A DNA stretch of 64,000 nucleotides from Pleurodeles waltl (Eukaryota; Chordata; Amphibia; Caudata; Salamandridae), in NCBI RefSeq assembly GCF_031143425.1, contig NC_090440.1, positions 342,925,844 to 342,989,843 of the forward strand, written 5' to 3'. The notes beneath the pieces are model-generated. The model made no database searches, was not told the origin of the DNA, and was given only the letters and a program-made list of their open reading frames with translations. Positions 1-12,084 of the stretch are shown piece after piece (the first letter of the stretch is position 1; every line of letters begins with the position of its first letter). Made by a program: the position numbers and the translations under genes.

Positions 1-345
1 TATTGCAGCTGCCCTCTAATGGCAATGTCCATCTCAAACTGTCTCAGTTAGTGGGGAATCATCAAATATTTCTTCATCTGATATACCTCTTAATTTAACC
101 CCAGGATCTGTGAATATTATTGATGCCCACATCTCCTGTCTTCTGTCAGTTGCCAGCAACACGGCATATGTTGATTTTATTTCAAGGGGGGATATTTCCA
201 ATATCATTTCAGGTTCTTTAATAGGATCCACAGGCTCGTAAGGCCTGAACAGCAGTTCCTTTGGTAACTGCACAGTTTTTCGTCGTAGTTCTGGTGTGTG
301 TGCTATCAAGGCATATACACCACGCAAAAAAAGCCTCTGTATCAA
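1..345 (-). pseudogene. pol: ERV pol start (linker and N-terminal RT region), truncated by window edge
   Basis: A 103-codon open stretch (345 to 34) follows the protease in a different frame. The two frames share sequence around 320-345, where the protease reading enters a short unrelated tail. A frameshift near there therefore separates protease from pol in this copy. The peptide contains a stretch beginning VYALIAHTPELRRK and an acidic, proline-rich segment. This is plausible pol N-terminal sequence, but the RT catalytic motifs would lie left of position 1. A stop follows at about 34. The identification rests mainly on position. Confidence 0.5.
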
Positions 346-781
346 TAGGAACTGCTCTGACCTGTTGTCCTAGCTCCTCATGAGCTATGAGAGACAATAT
401 CCTGCTCGGTGTGACACCTGGTGTGTAACATACAATTGACCCATCCTCCAGGAAGGAGATGGTCATGTTCAGTTTACTCATTAAATCTCTCCCAAGAAGA
501 TTGACTGGTGACTCTGGGGAGTACAGTAGTGGTCCTTCAATTTGTTTATTTCCCACAATCATGTTTACTGATTTGGTGAATGGAACCCTGCTCACAGCCC
601 CAGAAAACCCTTGTGTGTCCATTGAGTTGCAAGCAAGTGGTAGTGTTCCTTCCTTAATACACGATTTGGTGGCCCCGGTGTTGATTAAAAACCTATAGGG
701 GTGACCTTCTATGGCTACCGTCACAGTGGGTTCCTCATCTGACCTGGTGGTTACGGATAGTATTAGACACACAGTGGCCAT
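218..781 (-). pseudogene. pro: ERV retropepsin (protease) with D-to-N active site
   Basis: The frame encodes an aspartic protease of the retropepsin family. A hydrophobic strand leads to the active-site loop LINTGATKS (about 694-668), and the C-terminal flap-side motif NLLGRDLM follows about 60 residues later. Retropepsins require D-T/S-G; here the first residue is encoded by AAC (Asn) instead of an Asp codon, one transition away. As read, the enzyme would lack its catalytic aspartate. The frame overlaps the presumed end of gag (stop near 794), so expression by frameshifting or readthrough would have been expected in the ancestor. The last roughly 45 codons look like out-of-frame sequence. 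Confidence 0.75.
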
Positions 782-793
782 CTGCAGGCTCTG

Positions 794-1336
794 TCATTGA
801 GTATAATTTTGAGTTGGTGTTCCCCCGAACATTTGGGGTGATTCGTGGAAGGGGTTGCCTCCTTGCACTGTTACCCCTCCCACCTGTACCTGTACCTGTC
901 CTCCTGTAGGGTTGTTGATGCCTTGGGGCCCGCCTTGTGACATTGGCCCTTGGGGTGCAGCCCACTGGGCTTGGTGGCCCTGTGGGGGTCCTTGCATTGC
1001 TTGCTACTGGAGCGCCCATTGCATTTGTTGAGGCCTCATCTGCCCATGTGGGGTATTCCAACCTTACTCCCTCTCATCGTTTTTCCAGGCTCTGCATTCT
1101 CTTGCAAAATGGTCCATCTTACCACAATAATAAAATTGTTGTCCTGCCCTATAGCTTTCTTGTCTTTTCCCTTGTGTTGACCCTTGCTTTCCTGTAAAAC
1201 TCCCCTGTCCCTTCCTTGTATCACTTGCTGGTTGTCCTCCTTGTGCTTGTACCTGTACTGGCATTGTGACCGACATTGGTGGTGCAGTCACAAGTGCCCC
1301 TTCTGTACTCGGCTTCTTAAGTTTTTGTTGCACCAA
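794..1336 (-). pseudogene. gag: ERV gag 3' part: nucleocapsid with one degenerate zinc knuckle
   Basis: Minus-strand frames here encode a Gln/Gly/Pro/Thr-rich basic segment. It holds one retroviral zinc knuckle near 1100-1140, read as FYYCGKMDHFAREC. The family pattern is C-x2-C-x4-H-x4-C; the first Cys is Phe here, so zinc binding would be impaired. A second reading frame (997-794) continues with a Gln/Gly/Pro-rich tail that ends just before the protease frame opens. Two frames are needed to cover the region, so at least one indel has occurred near 1000-1060. Confidence 0.65.
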
Positions 1337-1394
1337 CTTTGTGGCGGCCCTTTCTGCCTGTTCTGTCCTCGCCTTGTCTTTTTCTTGTTTTCAC

Positions 1395-1945
1395 TTAATG
1401 TATTATGTGGGCCTGTATTTCGGGCCATGGTTTAGCCTCTATTCCCACCACTCCATCTAAATGTGCTTGTATATCAGTGGGAAGGCCTCGCTTTAGTACA
1501 TTATAAAACAAAATTGCATTTCCTCCTGTGTTTTCCCAGTTACATCCTACCTCCTGCACCCATCGTTCTTTCATTCTAGTAATGAATTCTGCAATATCCT
1601 CAGTTGGCTTTATACTTTCTGCCATAAGGGCTCCAATGTCCAGTCTATCTGGATACGTCCGTCGGAGCGCATCCCAAACATGTTGGCGGACATGTTAAAT
1701 GATGACCCGTCAAACTGTGTACTTATCAATGTTACTTGAGGGAACCCAGCCCTAACAAAAATTGTGTTTACTTTGTCTCCCACTAATGAGCTGAGCAGAC
1801 TTTTGACATCACCTAAGGCAAGGTTGACCCCGGCAGTGTGTTTTTCAAAACATCCTATCCATTTCTCTGCACCTTTAGACAGCGGGGGTAGTGCTCTTTT
1901 TAAATTCTCTTTGTCCATTTGTGGCCATGGTACGTATGTTGGCAC
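1395..1945 (-). pseudogene. gag: ERV gag middle part: capsid-like, frameshifted
   Basis: Two overlapping minus-strand frames (1945-1610 and 1625-1395) read as one capsid-like region broken by a frameshift near 1610-1625. The first contains a segment with WPQMDKENLKRALPPLSKG. The second contains SIKPTEDIAEFITRMKERW followed by a helix-rich stretch with LKRGLP, consistent with the C-terminal half of a capsid. I infer capsid from position between matrix-like and nucleocapsid parts and from helical character; I cannot place a confident major homology region. The track of the frame between 1945 and 2155 is lost. Confidence 0.55.
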
Positions 1946-2154
1946 TTACCCTCCCTTAAAAATAAGGGGCAACTGAGTTATTGGTCGAGGGCTTCCTGAC
2001 CTGAGACTTAACCTTGGATCTGCTCTAGTACTGCGTGTCACTTTAATTGGTTTGTCTATGGCATACTTTTCCTAAACTGCAAGGCATTCTTGCATGTAAG
2101 GGTAATTCCAACCTTGGTCACCCCGTCCCTGCCATATGCAATCTTCTGCAGTAG

Positions 2155-3177
2155 CTAAATCAAGGGATTGAAAAGACACTTGTCGGGCCATGGCTTCCTT
2201 CCTTCTCTTTTAGTCCACCCCGCCAATTCATCTGAGAAGGGGTAACAATAATAGCTACCCTCCTCTTTCTCTATTATCTCTATAGGTGTCACTTCTGACC
2301 TTGTTTTGAGGATTGACCATCTTTTTGTATCTGCGCCATCTCTGGCTGTCATTACTAGTTCTCATGTAGGGTGCAGACGAAAATTGGATAACCTTCTCTT
2401 AACTCCTTGCTCATGCGCACTCCTATTAAGCCCATTGTCCCACTCCTCATCATCTTCTGCCCCTGTTAACACCTGTGAGCCACCCAGGGGCTCCTCGTAT
2501 TGTGGCATCTCTACACCTCCCTCCCATTCTTCTTCCTCTTCTATCCACTCCTCTGCTGCCTCTCTCAGTGTGTCTGCAGATGTGTCTCCAAGCCTAAGAA
2601 TGACGTGCCCTGTAGTCCATTGTCCCCGGAGGGGGGCAAGGCTCCTAGATTGCTCTGCCTGTCTCACCGTCTGTTGCAACTCACTTACTAGCCTGTCTCT
2701 TCCGCTCTGTTCTGGGTCAGTTCGAGGAGCTGATGGGACGGGAGCGGGGGTTGCCTCAGCTCCCTGTGCCTCTAACCTCTCCTCCTTAGGCTCAACCCGA
2801 ACAGGATCTTGGTACCCTGCAGCTGGCAGGATAGGGTAAAGACCAATAGGTGGGGGCTCCCCTAGTGACTCTCCTGGGGATTCTGTTTGTGTTTGTGCCA
2901 CTGCCTCTTCGGGCACAATTGACTTTTGCTTTTGTTTTTCATGACAGAATACCCGCCATAGTGACAGAATAGCTTCCCTCTTCTGTCTTTTCTTTTTCTT
3001 ATAGGTTGAGCGAATGTAGGTCAATGTGTGTTCAGCTATGTCATGGTCAAATGTCCCTTCTTTTGGCCATGGTTGAGCGTGACCCTTGGTGCCTTTATGC
3101 CACTGCTTGCAGTGTTTTAGTATTCTTTTCTTATCTGAAGGGAACGTTTTCATCATATGGTCCAGAGGGGTATCCAT
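2155..3177 (-). pseudogene. gag: ERV gag 5' part: matrix and proline/acidic-rich region, one in-frame stop
   Basis: The first ATG after the upstream in-frame TAG is at 3177 (MDTPLDHMM...). An open frame could start earlier at a GTG at 3186, but a eukaryotic start at the ATG is more likely. The product is basic near the N-terminus (Lys/Arg cluster around residue 75), then acidic and Pro/Glu-rich, as expected for matrix plus a linker. The frame meets a TGA at 2364-2362, and the same frame resumes immediately and stays open to 2155, so this is a single nonsense mutation. Codons 1-13 are duplicated upstream (see the 3140-4249 repeat), which shows the N-terminus is rearranged. Confidence 0.65.
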
Positions 3178-4249
3178 GATCCCCACAGGACGGGTGTTTC
3201 CTATGCGTACTTCTGCAGTCTAACTGATGCACTGTGTATCTCTTTTCAGCTTCTTGTCTCTCGTCCTGTGCGTGTTTTAGCTTTACCACTGTTACTGACC
3301 TACAGTAGCGTTGTGTAGGGACAGTCCTACTCAGTATTACCTGACTTTACATATATGGTTGTGAGACCGTATTGGTGAACATCAGCCATACTTATCGCCA
3401 ATCTGTGTAACACCTCTTCTATGGTGATGTCCGGGGCGGGTGAATTTATTGGGAGTCTGAGTGGATTAGTACCTGACGCAATGCATGTTATAACGTTGTC
3501 ATGTATGTAGATAACTACTTGTGGTGCTCGGGGATGTGTTGAGCCATTCATTGTTTAAAGCTGTGAAATTACCAATATCTGTGAGAAATGCATCAAGAGC
3601 CTCTAATATAAGGGGTGATTGTGTTATTATTTCAAACCGCAGGGTGTTGCATGGGCATGGGGGTTGCCCGTGAGCCATTTAAATACTAATTTTAACTCAA
3701 TGGAATCTGTCTCCTGCCACAGAGAATCATCAACCTCACTCATAGGGATTTATTATCCACTTTTACTTACTTCGGAATTGTTTATTCAGGCCCCCTATAT
3801 TTTCATTTCCACTAATTATTTCCCACTTACGGGACGCTTTAAGGGCGTCTATTGGGATGTCAAAAATATGGCAGAGATCTCGCACCCTCTCCTCCTCACT
3901 TATATCTGACTGTGTGACAACTGGTGGGAACGTTTTCATCATATGGTCCAGAGGGGTATCCATGATCCCCACAGGACGGGTGTTTCCTATGCGTACTTCT
4001 GCAGTCTAACTGATGCACTGTGTATCTCTTTTCAGCTTCTTGTCTCTCGTCCTGTGTGTGTTTTAGCTTTACCACTGTTACTGATATACAGTAGCGTTGT
4101 GTAGGGACAGTCCTACCCAGTATTACCTGACTTTACATATATGGTTGTGAGACCGTATTGGTGAACATCAGCCATACTTGTCAAAAATATGGCAGAGATC
4201 TTGCACCCTCTCCTCCTCACTTATATCTTACTGTGTGACAACTGGTGGG
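3140..4249 (-). repeat. Imperfect tandem duplication of ERV leader and gag start
   Basis: 3140-3393 is repeated at 3926-4179 with a constant offset of 786 bp and few mismatches. 3859-3925 is repeated at 4180-4249. The second copy lacks the segment equivalent to 3394-3858 (about 465 bp). The simplest history is a tandem duplication of roughly 786 bp followed by an internal deletion in the copy nearer the LTR. Both copies carry the same gag start context and 13 codons. Confidence 0.9.
3763..3963 (-). pseudogene. gag: Duplicated gag N-terminus (longer version)
   Basis: This is the second copy of the gag start, with ATG at 3963. It begins with the same MDTPLDHMMKTFP residues as the copy at 3177. 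It then continues with a hydrophilic helical stretch (TQSDISEEERVRDL...) that is absent from the 3177 copy. The frame ends at 3763. The true ancestral matrix N-terminus may therefore be this one, with the 3177 copy a fusion produced by the duplication. Which version is ancestral needs comparison with other copies. Confidence 0.55.
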
Positions 4250-5058
4250 GACACCTGCCATTTCTCTATAACCTGACCCTTTTGATTGTAAAACACTGTA
4301 CTATTTTTGTCCTCTTGTTTACTCATTACTCGCGAAATGCATTCACTTGTCCCTGTTGTGCTTTTTAGGTTTGCAACCAAGGGTCTGATTGTGCTCAGAC
4401 TCCCACTGATATCTCAGCCTTGGTCACTCTCCCTCAAAGCCGCCTTCCAGATGTTACTAAATCTGGGAATTTGGTGAACCGGGCATCTGACTCACTCAGG
4501 GCAAAGTTAGCAACCGTCTCTTACCATGTCAGACTTCACACTTGTTACTCGGTCCACCTCACTATTTCTGCTCTGATCATCCGGATATAACCGGGATACC
4601 TGGTAGGCATTCCCAAATGAATGTCTCTTCCAGAGGCTGCCCCCTGGGTAATGCACTGCTGCCTGTCACACTAGCTAGTCTTCCGGTCTAACCAGGAAAT
4701 CACAATTAATTTATACCATACCATTAAAACATTGCATTAACCCCCTAACTAGTCTTCCGGTCTAACCGGGAAATCACAGTTCATTTTTAGCATAACAACA
4801 TAACATTGCATTTAAACCCCACATAAATCATGCATGCATTTTGTCATATTATAGTTGCCAAAAAGAATCATGCAATTAAAAATAATAAGGTACGAAGCCT
4901 AACCTCTCTCCACCCTTTAGGACAGCAACATCTGGAATCCCCGACTGCCTGTTTGAATAGGCAGGTGTGAGCTCACCTGTTTTTGTTGCGCGCAGTGTTC
5001 TATTAAAGCAGTGCAGGCGGTGCTTCCTTCAGCTGCGGTCTGGGGAAGAGAAGGATGG

Positions 5059-5076
5059 CTCCTGGCTGGCTCGCCA
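5059..5076 (-). other. ERV primer-binding site, tRNA-Arg type
   Basis: On the plus strand the 18 bases read CTCCTGGCTGGCTCGCCA. I recognise this as the 3' end, including CCA, of vertebrate tRNA-Arg(ACG). On the element's strand this gives a primer-binding site beginning TGGCGAGCC, five bases downstream of the LTR end. The match appears complete over 18 bases. Confidence 0.85.
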
Positions 5077-5081
5077 GATGT

Positions 5082-5873
5082 TGTAGGGTCAGGAATAAAA
5101 GAACGACACAACTCTGTTTGGCAAATAATTTGAGCATTTATGAATAACGGCCGGGAGGGCAGCACAGCTCTGTGACTGACACCGCACTCAACTTTGTCAG
5201 TTCAAACAGTCCTTTTTATATGTTCACGACACCTTGAATGCGTCTTATCACTTGTCATGCATTTTGATTTAAGCGCCTGCTTGGTACATTGTATCTCTAC
5301 CTACGTTAGCATGAAGCCACATTTCTCGTGAGAAAGCATCTAATTACGCATTTACAGAAAAGCTAAAGTTACACATCTGTGATGAGCATATTTGTTAATA
5401 AACCGCAATGTCTTTTATCTCATGTTCTGAAGGATATCAGTACTTTCTCCTTTGACTAACTCCAGACTTGGAACCATGTCTGTCTGGCCTCCCTTGCACG
5501 GCTGTTGGCCTTCAAGCATCAAAGCTTAGCGTGTTCCCTTTCTAAAACCACTGTGGTGTGTCCTTCCCTTGTGAACGTGGATTGGAATGTGCGCCCTCCC
5601 CGTGTGTATGTTATCAAGTTATGACTCAAGCTTTCTATGGCCTTCTACTTGCAGCTACATTATGAATAAATGTTTCTGCTTGTCCTTGTCTTTCTTCCAT
5701 GCTTCCTGTCCTGAGCTCTCTATTTGGATGTCATGAACATTCTGGGCCTGTATTCTTCTCTGATCATGTACGACTCTGCACATCTTCATCCTAATTCATG
5801 CATTAGCAAAAGTGGGCCTTCTCCTTTTTCTATATTTTCAGTAAAATAGTGATGTCAGTGAGGTCAGTCTACA
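5082..5873 (-). mobile_element. ERV 5' LTR
   Basis: The 792-bp interval starts TGTAGGGTC and ends GTCTACA on the plus strand, giving matching short inverted termini (TGTAG/CTACA) with the canonical TG...CA form. The left boundary is fixed by the adjacent primer-binding site; the right boundary is chosen from the terminus match and is less certain. A TATAAAAA box lies at 5220-5213. That leaves about 130 bp for R-U5, and a CATAAA-like polyadenylation signal occurs near 5137. Confidence 0.7.
5213..5220 (-). promoter_or_regulatory. LTR TATA box
   Basis: The minus strand reads TATAAAAA followed by GG. It sits within the LTR about 130 bp upstream of the U5 end, as expected for a retroviral core promoter. 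No start site can be verified. Confidence 0.55.
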
Positions 5874-7754
5874 CTATCTGATATAATGCATCAAATTATC
5901 TCATTTGAAAGGTTGAAAATAGTACTAAATTGCCTAACATACCTATCAAATTATTTGATTCTATTTTGCACAATCATTCATTGAGATATACAGTACAAAC
6001 CATTAGAATCACATCTGGCTTCACACAAGGATTTCTATTGTTCCCTCACATTTATATCATTTAATTTTGCTAAAATCAAGGGGTATGACAGTTTTTCACA
6101 ACTATTTCGATGACACACAATTATTTCCTAACTACATGGTACTGGTAATATCTCACAAAAGTAAATATGAGTTGTATTTAGAAGCCTTGGTCTAATGCAC
6201 TACTACTAAAACAGTCTTGATGAGTGCTCGTAAAATAGCATTAGAAGTATGCAGACATATTAATATAAGCTACTGCTAATGTAGTGCTGATATGAAAGTT
6301 TCCTTAAGTACATGTCACATAGGCAGCCTATAAACTGTCTATCAATGTGACATACTTACCCCACTCACAACTCTCTCCCTAGGAGCCCTCCGAACCACAA
6401 CATGTCCTGCTAACCCTAAGAGATGTGTTGATGAGTTCCCAGAATAATATTTTTGTTAGTTCCATAACTGCCTGAAATTCATACTCTTCTTCATTATGGG
6501 GCACGGGTGAAGTGAATATACCCTAATGCTCTTTTTACTCAGAATAAAATGTCCTTTGTGATTAACAAGAGAGGCTGCAACACCCTTATTTATTGCTTCT
6601 TACCTTGAAATCTTAAGGCTTTTTTCTTAGGCGTTTTTCCTTAATCATTGCACATGAAATCGCATGGTGCAAGTGTTGCGGAGCAGCAGAGCAACAGCAT
6701 CCTGCTGTCTCTAATACTATGCTGTAAGAAGGATACAGCAAAGAGATAGGCCCCAGCTCTTAATTCGACTTTCTATATAGACTACACAGGGTCACACATT
6801 TGTGATTTGGTGTCAATGTTTTCCTGCTCAGAAATGGTATGCCAAATTACCTAAACTAATCAACAAACATTGGCAAAGCTTTGCCAATACTTTCAGGTCC
6901 CATTGTTAGCTAAGTTATCTTAGTATTGACAGAGCCAATAGTGACACCCACCATTCTTGGAAGAGTATTTTCTTTCCAAGATGGCCATCACTGGCAGTGC
7001 CTAATTTGTATAAAAAGGGGCCAGGGCCCTTCTTGGAAGCCAATTTCAGCCTGCACCACCCATCACCCCTGCCAGCTCTGCTAATGACAGGACTAATACA
7101 ACTACGATCTGCTAACATTCACAGTGTGGCAATTCAGACTATTCCAGGTCACTCAAAACTATAATAAAGGTATGAACAGCAGACAATATTAATTTTAATG
7201 TATATTGACTTAATAAACAGTTGCTGTGTTCATGTCAAAATTAGACAGATAGTGTCACCATGTGGTGAACTGTTGCTGGAGAAAGTCTTTACAATTAAGC
7301 GCCTGTGCTAAACAGCTAAAATTAAGTACTGGCCACTGGACATCTTCAAAGTGTAGAACATAATATAAAACCATTTTGGAAAAAAAAATGTATACTTTTA
7401 AGATGGTCCCACGTTGTGTCATGCAATAGGGCAGCCATCTTAAAAGTGGGAAATGCACCTCAAAGATGTTCTGCTGCCTTTGTTGACATTTCAAATGCGA
7501 GCGCAAAGGCATCCAGCTTTGCCAAAGCCAATAGTGATGAGCAGTGGTCAGAGAGAGAAGGAAATTTGGAGAAAGAGAGCAATAGAGGTAGGGGAGGGTA
7601 GAAAGAGACAGGGAAGAGAGGGAGCGAGTGTGTGAAACACTGAAAAATAGCAGTGCTCGGAGTTGAAGGGAATGCAAAAAAGATGTCTGGAGGGTGGGAA
7701 AGAGAGACAGAGAAAAAGAGTGTGAGGCCATGCTCCATTGAGAAAGAGAGTGAC

Positions 7755-7758
<4 letters not shown>
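5874..7758. other. AT-rich non-coding DNA, nothing recognised
   Basis: No convincing reading frame, RNA gene or repeat family was recognised here. The open frames present are short and lack protein-like composition. Confidence 0.6.

Positions 7759-7788
<30 letters not shown>
7759..7788. repeat. (AG)15 microsatellite
   Basis: There is an uninterrupted AG dinucleotide run, with purine-rich (GA/GGGA) sequence from about 7550 upstream. The Ser/Leu-rich antisense frames in 7460-7916 are artefacts of this composition. A short TATA-repeat follows near 7848-7863. Confidence 0.97.
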
Positions 7789-7794
<6 letters not shown>

Positions 7795-7863
7795 GAAATG
7801 TTTGGGACATGCACTCTATGGAGCACTAACACAGAAATGATGGCAAATATATAAATATATATA

Positions 7864-10800
7864 TTTCTTGATGTCGGCAGTGGAAGAATATAGTCAACAC
7901 AAGAGTGAAATCTCAATATCCCAGGGGTGGGAAAAATACAAGATCACGGAGGAAAGCCATCCATCCAATCATGAGCAATGGGCTGACCCTCAGAAGTTTT
8001 GTACAGCGTTTACTGCTCCTGACGAGGCGCTGGAGCCCACTAAACGATGTCGTATGCGATGTTGTCTGTAGCGAGACAAGTTGAAACTGTCTGAGGCAAG
8101 ACTGCATACAAAGGCATCGAGACCAGAGAAGTGCTTCCATGGGCCTGAATAGCAATATTGACTCTCTTGCACTTTGCACCTTCCTTTATGCTTTTGGAGC
8201 ATATTTCATGTCCTAGTGTCAATCGGAGGTGCTGCTGTGAATCAGGATGAACTATCACTGCAACGCCTTCTGCTTCTCTTTTTAACGCATACACGTGTTT
8301 CCCTCGTGCACATTTTCACCTGCTCCTCTGAGCATGCCGGCGATGTCTTAATATAATAAAACAAAATGCACTTTTACGCATAGAAGTTGATTTAGCGGAA
8401 AGTCGAGTGCCTGCCAAATCTGTCCCTAAGAAACTTTTAATTAATAGTACACGAATATAGTAGGGTACAATCGCAGTCACTTTGATCAGGTTGTTCCTTA
8501 GCCCACATGAGGAAAATGAACTGCATATGTCCCCTCTTCGGCACTTCCACTTAAAAAAAGCATGCCCCGTACTACAACGCAGTGGTGGAGCGTTTCGAAT
8601 TGCAGGCCCCCCTGAAACTAATGGCATTTCCATATCTTAACGCAGTTTCATAGGACCCTCTTCATTGGGTGTTTTCTACACATTATGCCCGAGGCAAAAG
8701 CCGTCTTGAATAAGGCGGCTTAATTGCTAGGATGTGGGAGGTCTTTGGAGGAAAGTGTTTATTAACGCAGTAGCATGCTATTGTTTAATGTATAAAAACG
8801 AGTGTATAGGTAAAATCTCTCGGTGAATGCTTAAATAGAATTCACATTTAAACAATTACAGGGAACAAATTAGTACCCATGAATACTGGCGAAAAGAAAG
8901 AAACCTGTTTCCTGGGGTAGGTCTGCGGCTGGACCCCGGGGCACAGCCGGTCTGCAGGGAGCATAGGAAGGGGAGACACTGACGAAAACCACCAACAGAC
9001 CGCGTGCCCGGCGGACGAGAAGACACCTGCGTCCTCCCTCGGCTTGGTTGACCCGGCTGTTTATTTCACAGCTGTGGAGGGCAGCGAGAGGTGGCAGTGA
9101 AGTTAATTTAAAACCAGGAGAGGCGAACAGTTTAGTTATTCATGCGTCTTTGCTTGGAGTGTGTCAAGGACTCTGAATCAGTATTTTACGACCTCTGCAT
9201 TTAGGCTGACTTCTTCACGACTTTTCTCTAACTCCATTATTTAGTTAAGAAACTTCCATGAGGTAAATGGAGCTAGTGACCTGGCGCAGCTCGTCCCCCG
9301 GACCAGATACTTTTATTCACGATGATCGTATTACGATTTCATACTTTCTGTTATCGGGGTTTATATGGTCATGATAATCGACGAATTGCGATACATTATT
9401 TATGACATGTATTTGTGAATACCGCTTTTCTTAATAAACAATTAAAGTAAAAGTTTTAAAACTCAAATTGGGCATTTAGAATATTTCCGACTGGCCTCAG
9501 ATTTTACGATGACCAATGCGTCTGGCTTCCTCATGGCGACAGCCAGTGAAACCCACAGGCAAAAGCATTTTGACAATAAAGAGGCATTGGTTTCATTTGG
9601 CTGTCATTCACTTGTTTGCCATGATGCTCCGAAATTCAAAAGAGTCTAAATGCAATGTCTCACCGTTCTCATATTATTGCCAATAATTGTCCTGAGCATT
9701 TCTCTTTGCAGCAGCACCCCTCATAGCTCTTTTTCAACGCCTGCATTCGGAAATGGCTCTGGTTTGTTGCTGTGCTAGAAAGCCGGACGCTGTTCTTTTG
9801 CTAAATGTTTAAATTGTATCCTTATAGGGTGGGAACCCCTTCCACCATGCGAAAGGATTTTATAATATATCTTGAACTGAGATGAAAACTGCAAAGCCAC
9901 TCTAAAAACAGGGTATGGCTAGAAGTGCAAAGTTATATCAACAGCACAAGGGAGTCAGAGTCATTCCAAAAAACAAGCATTGATGTTTGGCTTCGACTGA
10001 TTACATTTTTGCTTTGCCAGTACTTATTTTGTTTCTGAATTATTTTTGCACCCTTCCACTGGAGGTGGCTACTTATTGTGCAAATGTGCAGAATACTGCA
10101 AGTGCAGAATACTGTAACTCACTTGTAGATACACCAGTAGCTGCAGTGGGCTGACCATGTGCATATGAGGTATGCTTTGGTGGATGGAAGCAAAATGTGA
10201 ACGATGCTGCTGCAGACCAATAAATGAAGAGTGTTGACTGAAAGCCACTTTAAGCAAATATGTATGGTAAATACATTGTTATTAAAAACAAAAACAAATT
10301 GGTAAAGGCCAGATCTAATAATTGAATAGGAACCCTGCTTAAATAAGGTGAAACCTTTGCACACACCACAATAAAGATGGTTATCTGTGAGAGTGGAGGT
10401 AAAAGACAAGAGGCAACTGTTAAGTTTGGTTTTGATTCTATGACACTAAAGGTGAGTTAGCCACTGAAACCTTGAGCCCTATACCGGGCTCTGTTTCAGC
10501 TTGAGTTCCTCTTGGATCCTTGAGCCCAAAACGAGCTGAGCCATCATGTGGTTTCTGCCTGCAATCCACTCTGTAAAGTCTTTCTCCAAAATGAAAGACA
10601 AAGCATTAGTCTTTAATGTAAAACAGGAGAACTAGATAGCCACTTTGTGGCGAAATTGCACAATGTAAAACTAGAAAACCTGCGATCAATCCCCGTTAGC
10701 TTGCATGAGCAAACTGTGCGATCCTACTCAAAAATTTAGTTTCACTAAGCTTCCTATACACAAACCTCTTGTGTTTAATTTAATAATGTTATTAATGTTG

Positions 10801-12084
10801 CTCCATCTGTAATAAGATTCTAGATTACATATAGGGTACACATGACAAAGACTTGCCTTTAAATTCACTATTAGCACTGTCGTCGGGGCTGAGTGAGCAT
10901 GAATGTATCCAAGGTCATGTTTAAAAACGACCAATGCTCCTCCAGGCAGTAATATAACCTGATGTGCTAAGAGGAAACACTCCTATACGTGAAACAAAAA
11001 AAACACTTTTTGAATTTTGAAGAGAATTGATCATCATTTATCATGATGTCTGTTGTGCAGTTTACATGGCAAACATAGTCATGCATCAGATTGTACAGAG
11101 GCATTTAGAACCAAGCCAGAACCCAAGCTTGGCTCTGGCTCAGCTTGTCCTGTTAATTGTTTTTGGGTCACCCACCTCTTATTGAAACTATTTACCAGTC
11201 TTTTCAGCTGTAAATGGTGGTCAGTTGTCACTTCAAAAATGTTTATTTACAGACCCACAGAAATACATTTTTCAAGGGTAATGTAGGGTTTATCCTCCCA
11301 CAAATGAAATGAAATGATCTGCAAGCACACCAAATGTATTTAACAAACTGATCTAAATACACCGAAGCAATGTTGCCAAGCCCCTCTTTGGTTGCACTTC
11401 TATCCATTTCACCTGCAGCCTCAAAGGTATAATTAGTACTTGACAAGCAAGGACACACATGAGACACAGTAAGCCATAATACAAATTGGAAGACAATGTG
11501 AAGGGACCAAGGCTGGGTCTGTGTGGGGTGCACAGCAGAGAAAATGCCGGTGGCGCGACACCCAAAGCCGGGCAGTCATTGTGCTTTAGACAGAGGTTGT
11601 TGAGGGTGCCTCTGCCATGACTAGCCTGTGAGCCAGCAAAGAAAGGCCAATAAGTTGTTTTATAATGTGGTTTGCATGCAATCAACAAGTGTACATGCTC
11701 CTTAATTATCTTGTCAATGTTTACAGGAGTCACAGACTTGAAAAGGTGACATTAGCGAATAAATTTCACCCAGGGCTTCAGGTGGGATGAAAAAAGTGAG
11801 GGTGAGGTGGGGTGCAAATAAAAGGGCCCTGGTTATTCTAATTAAGGGGTGTGGCTTAAACATGTAAACTAGATTTATCTTATTCTCCTATTGTACCACC
11901 CACTTGGTATTTTGGTTCGTCTCTAGGCTTTCTGTTATTGCATCCATGTATGTAGCAGGACGACTGGCATATGCCTAAAACTAGCTAGGTCTATTAGGCT
12001 TGTCACTGGGTTTAGTGGTTTGTTATAAACAAGCTTGCAAAAACAAGTGGGACCCAACACACCAAGGGGAAAGGGTGCCGTTAG
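7864..12084. other. Non-coding DNA, nothing recognised
   Basis: This is mixed-composition DNA with no supported gene. Short open frames (for example 8316-8633, 11353-11733) show no domain or repeat family that I recognise. Confidence 0.55.

Larger units (their letters stand above)
1..5873 (-). mobile_element. Endogenous retrovirus, 5' half (LTR, PBS, gag, pro, start of pol)
   Basis: Read on the minus strand, the order is LTR (5873-5082), primer-binding site (5076-5059), leader, gag (from 3177), protease (about 781-340) and the beginning of pol, which runs off the left edge. The order and the recognisable protease and zinc-knuckle motifs define a retrovirus-like element. Gag and pro-pol lie in different frames, as in many retroviruses. 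Stops, frameshifts, a mutated protease catalytic residue and a rearranged leader show it is an old inactive copy. Only one LTR is in the window, so LTR divergence and target duplication cannot be assessed. Assignment to a retroviral genus is not possible from what is visible. Confidence 0.85.

Noticed and set aside
5059..5076. tRNA-Arg gene on the plus strand
   Set aside because: Only the last 18 bases including CCA are present, adjacent to an LTR. CCA is not genome-encoded in eukaryotic tRNAs; this is a primer-binding site.
7255..7916. Ser/Leu-rich antisense frames
   Set aside because: They result from the GA-rich tract and (AG)15 microsatellite.
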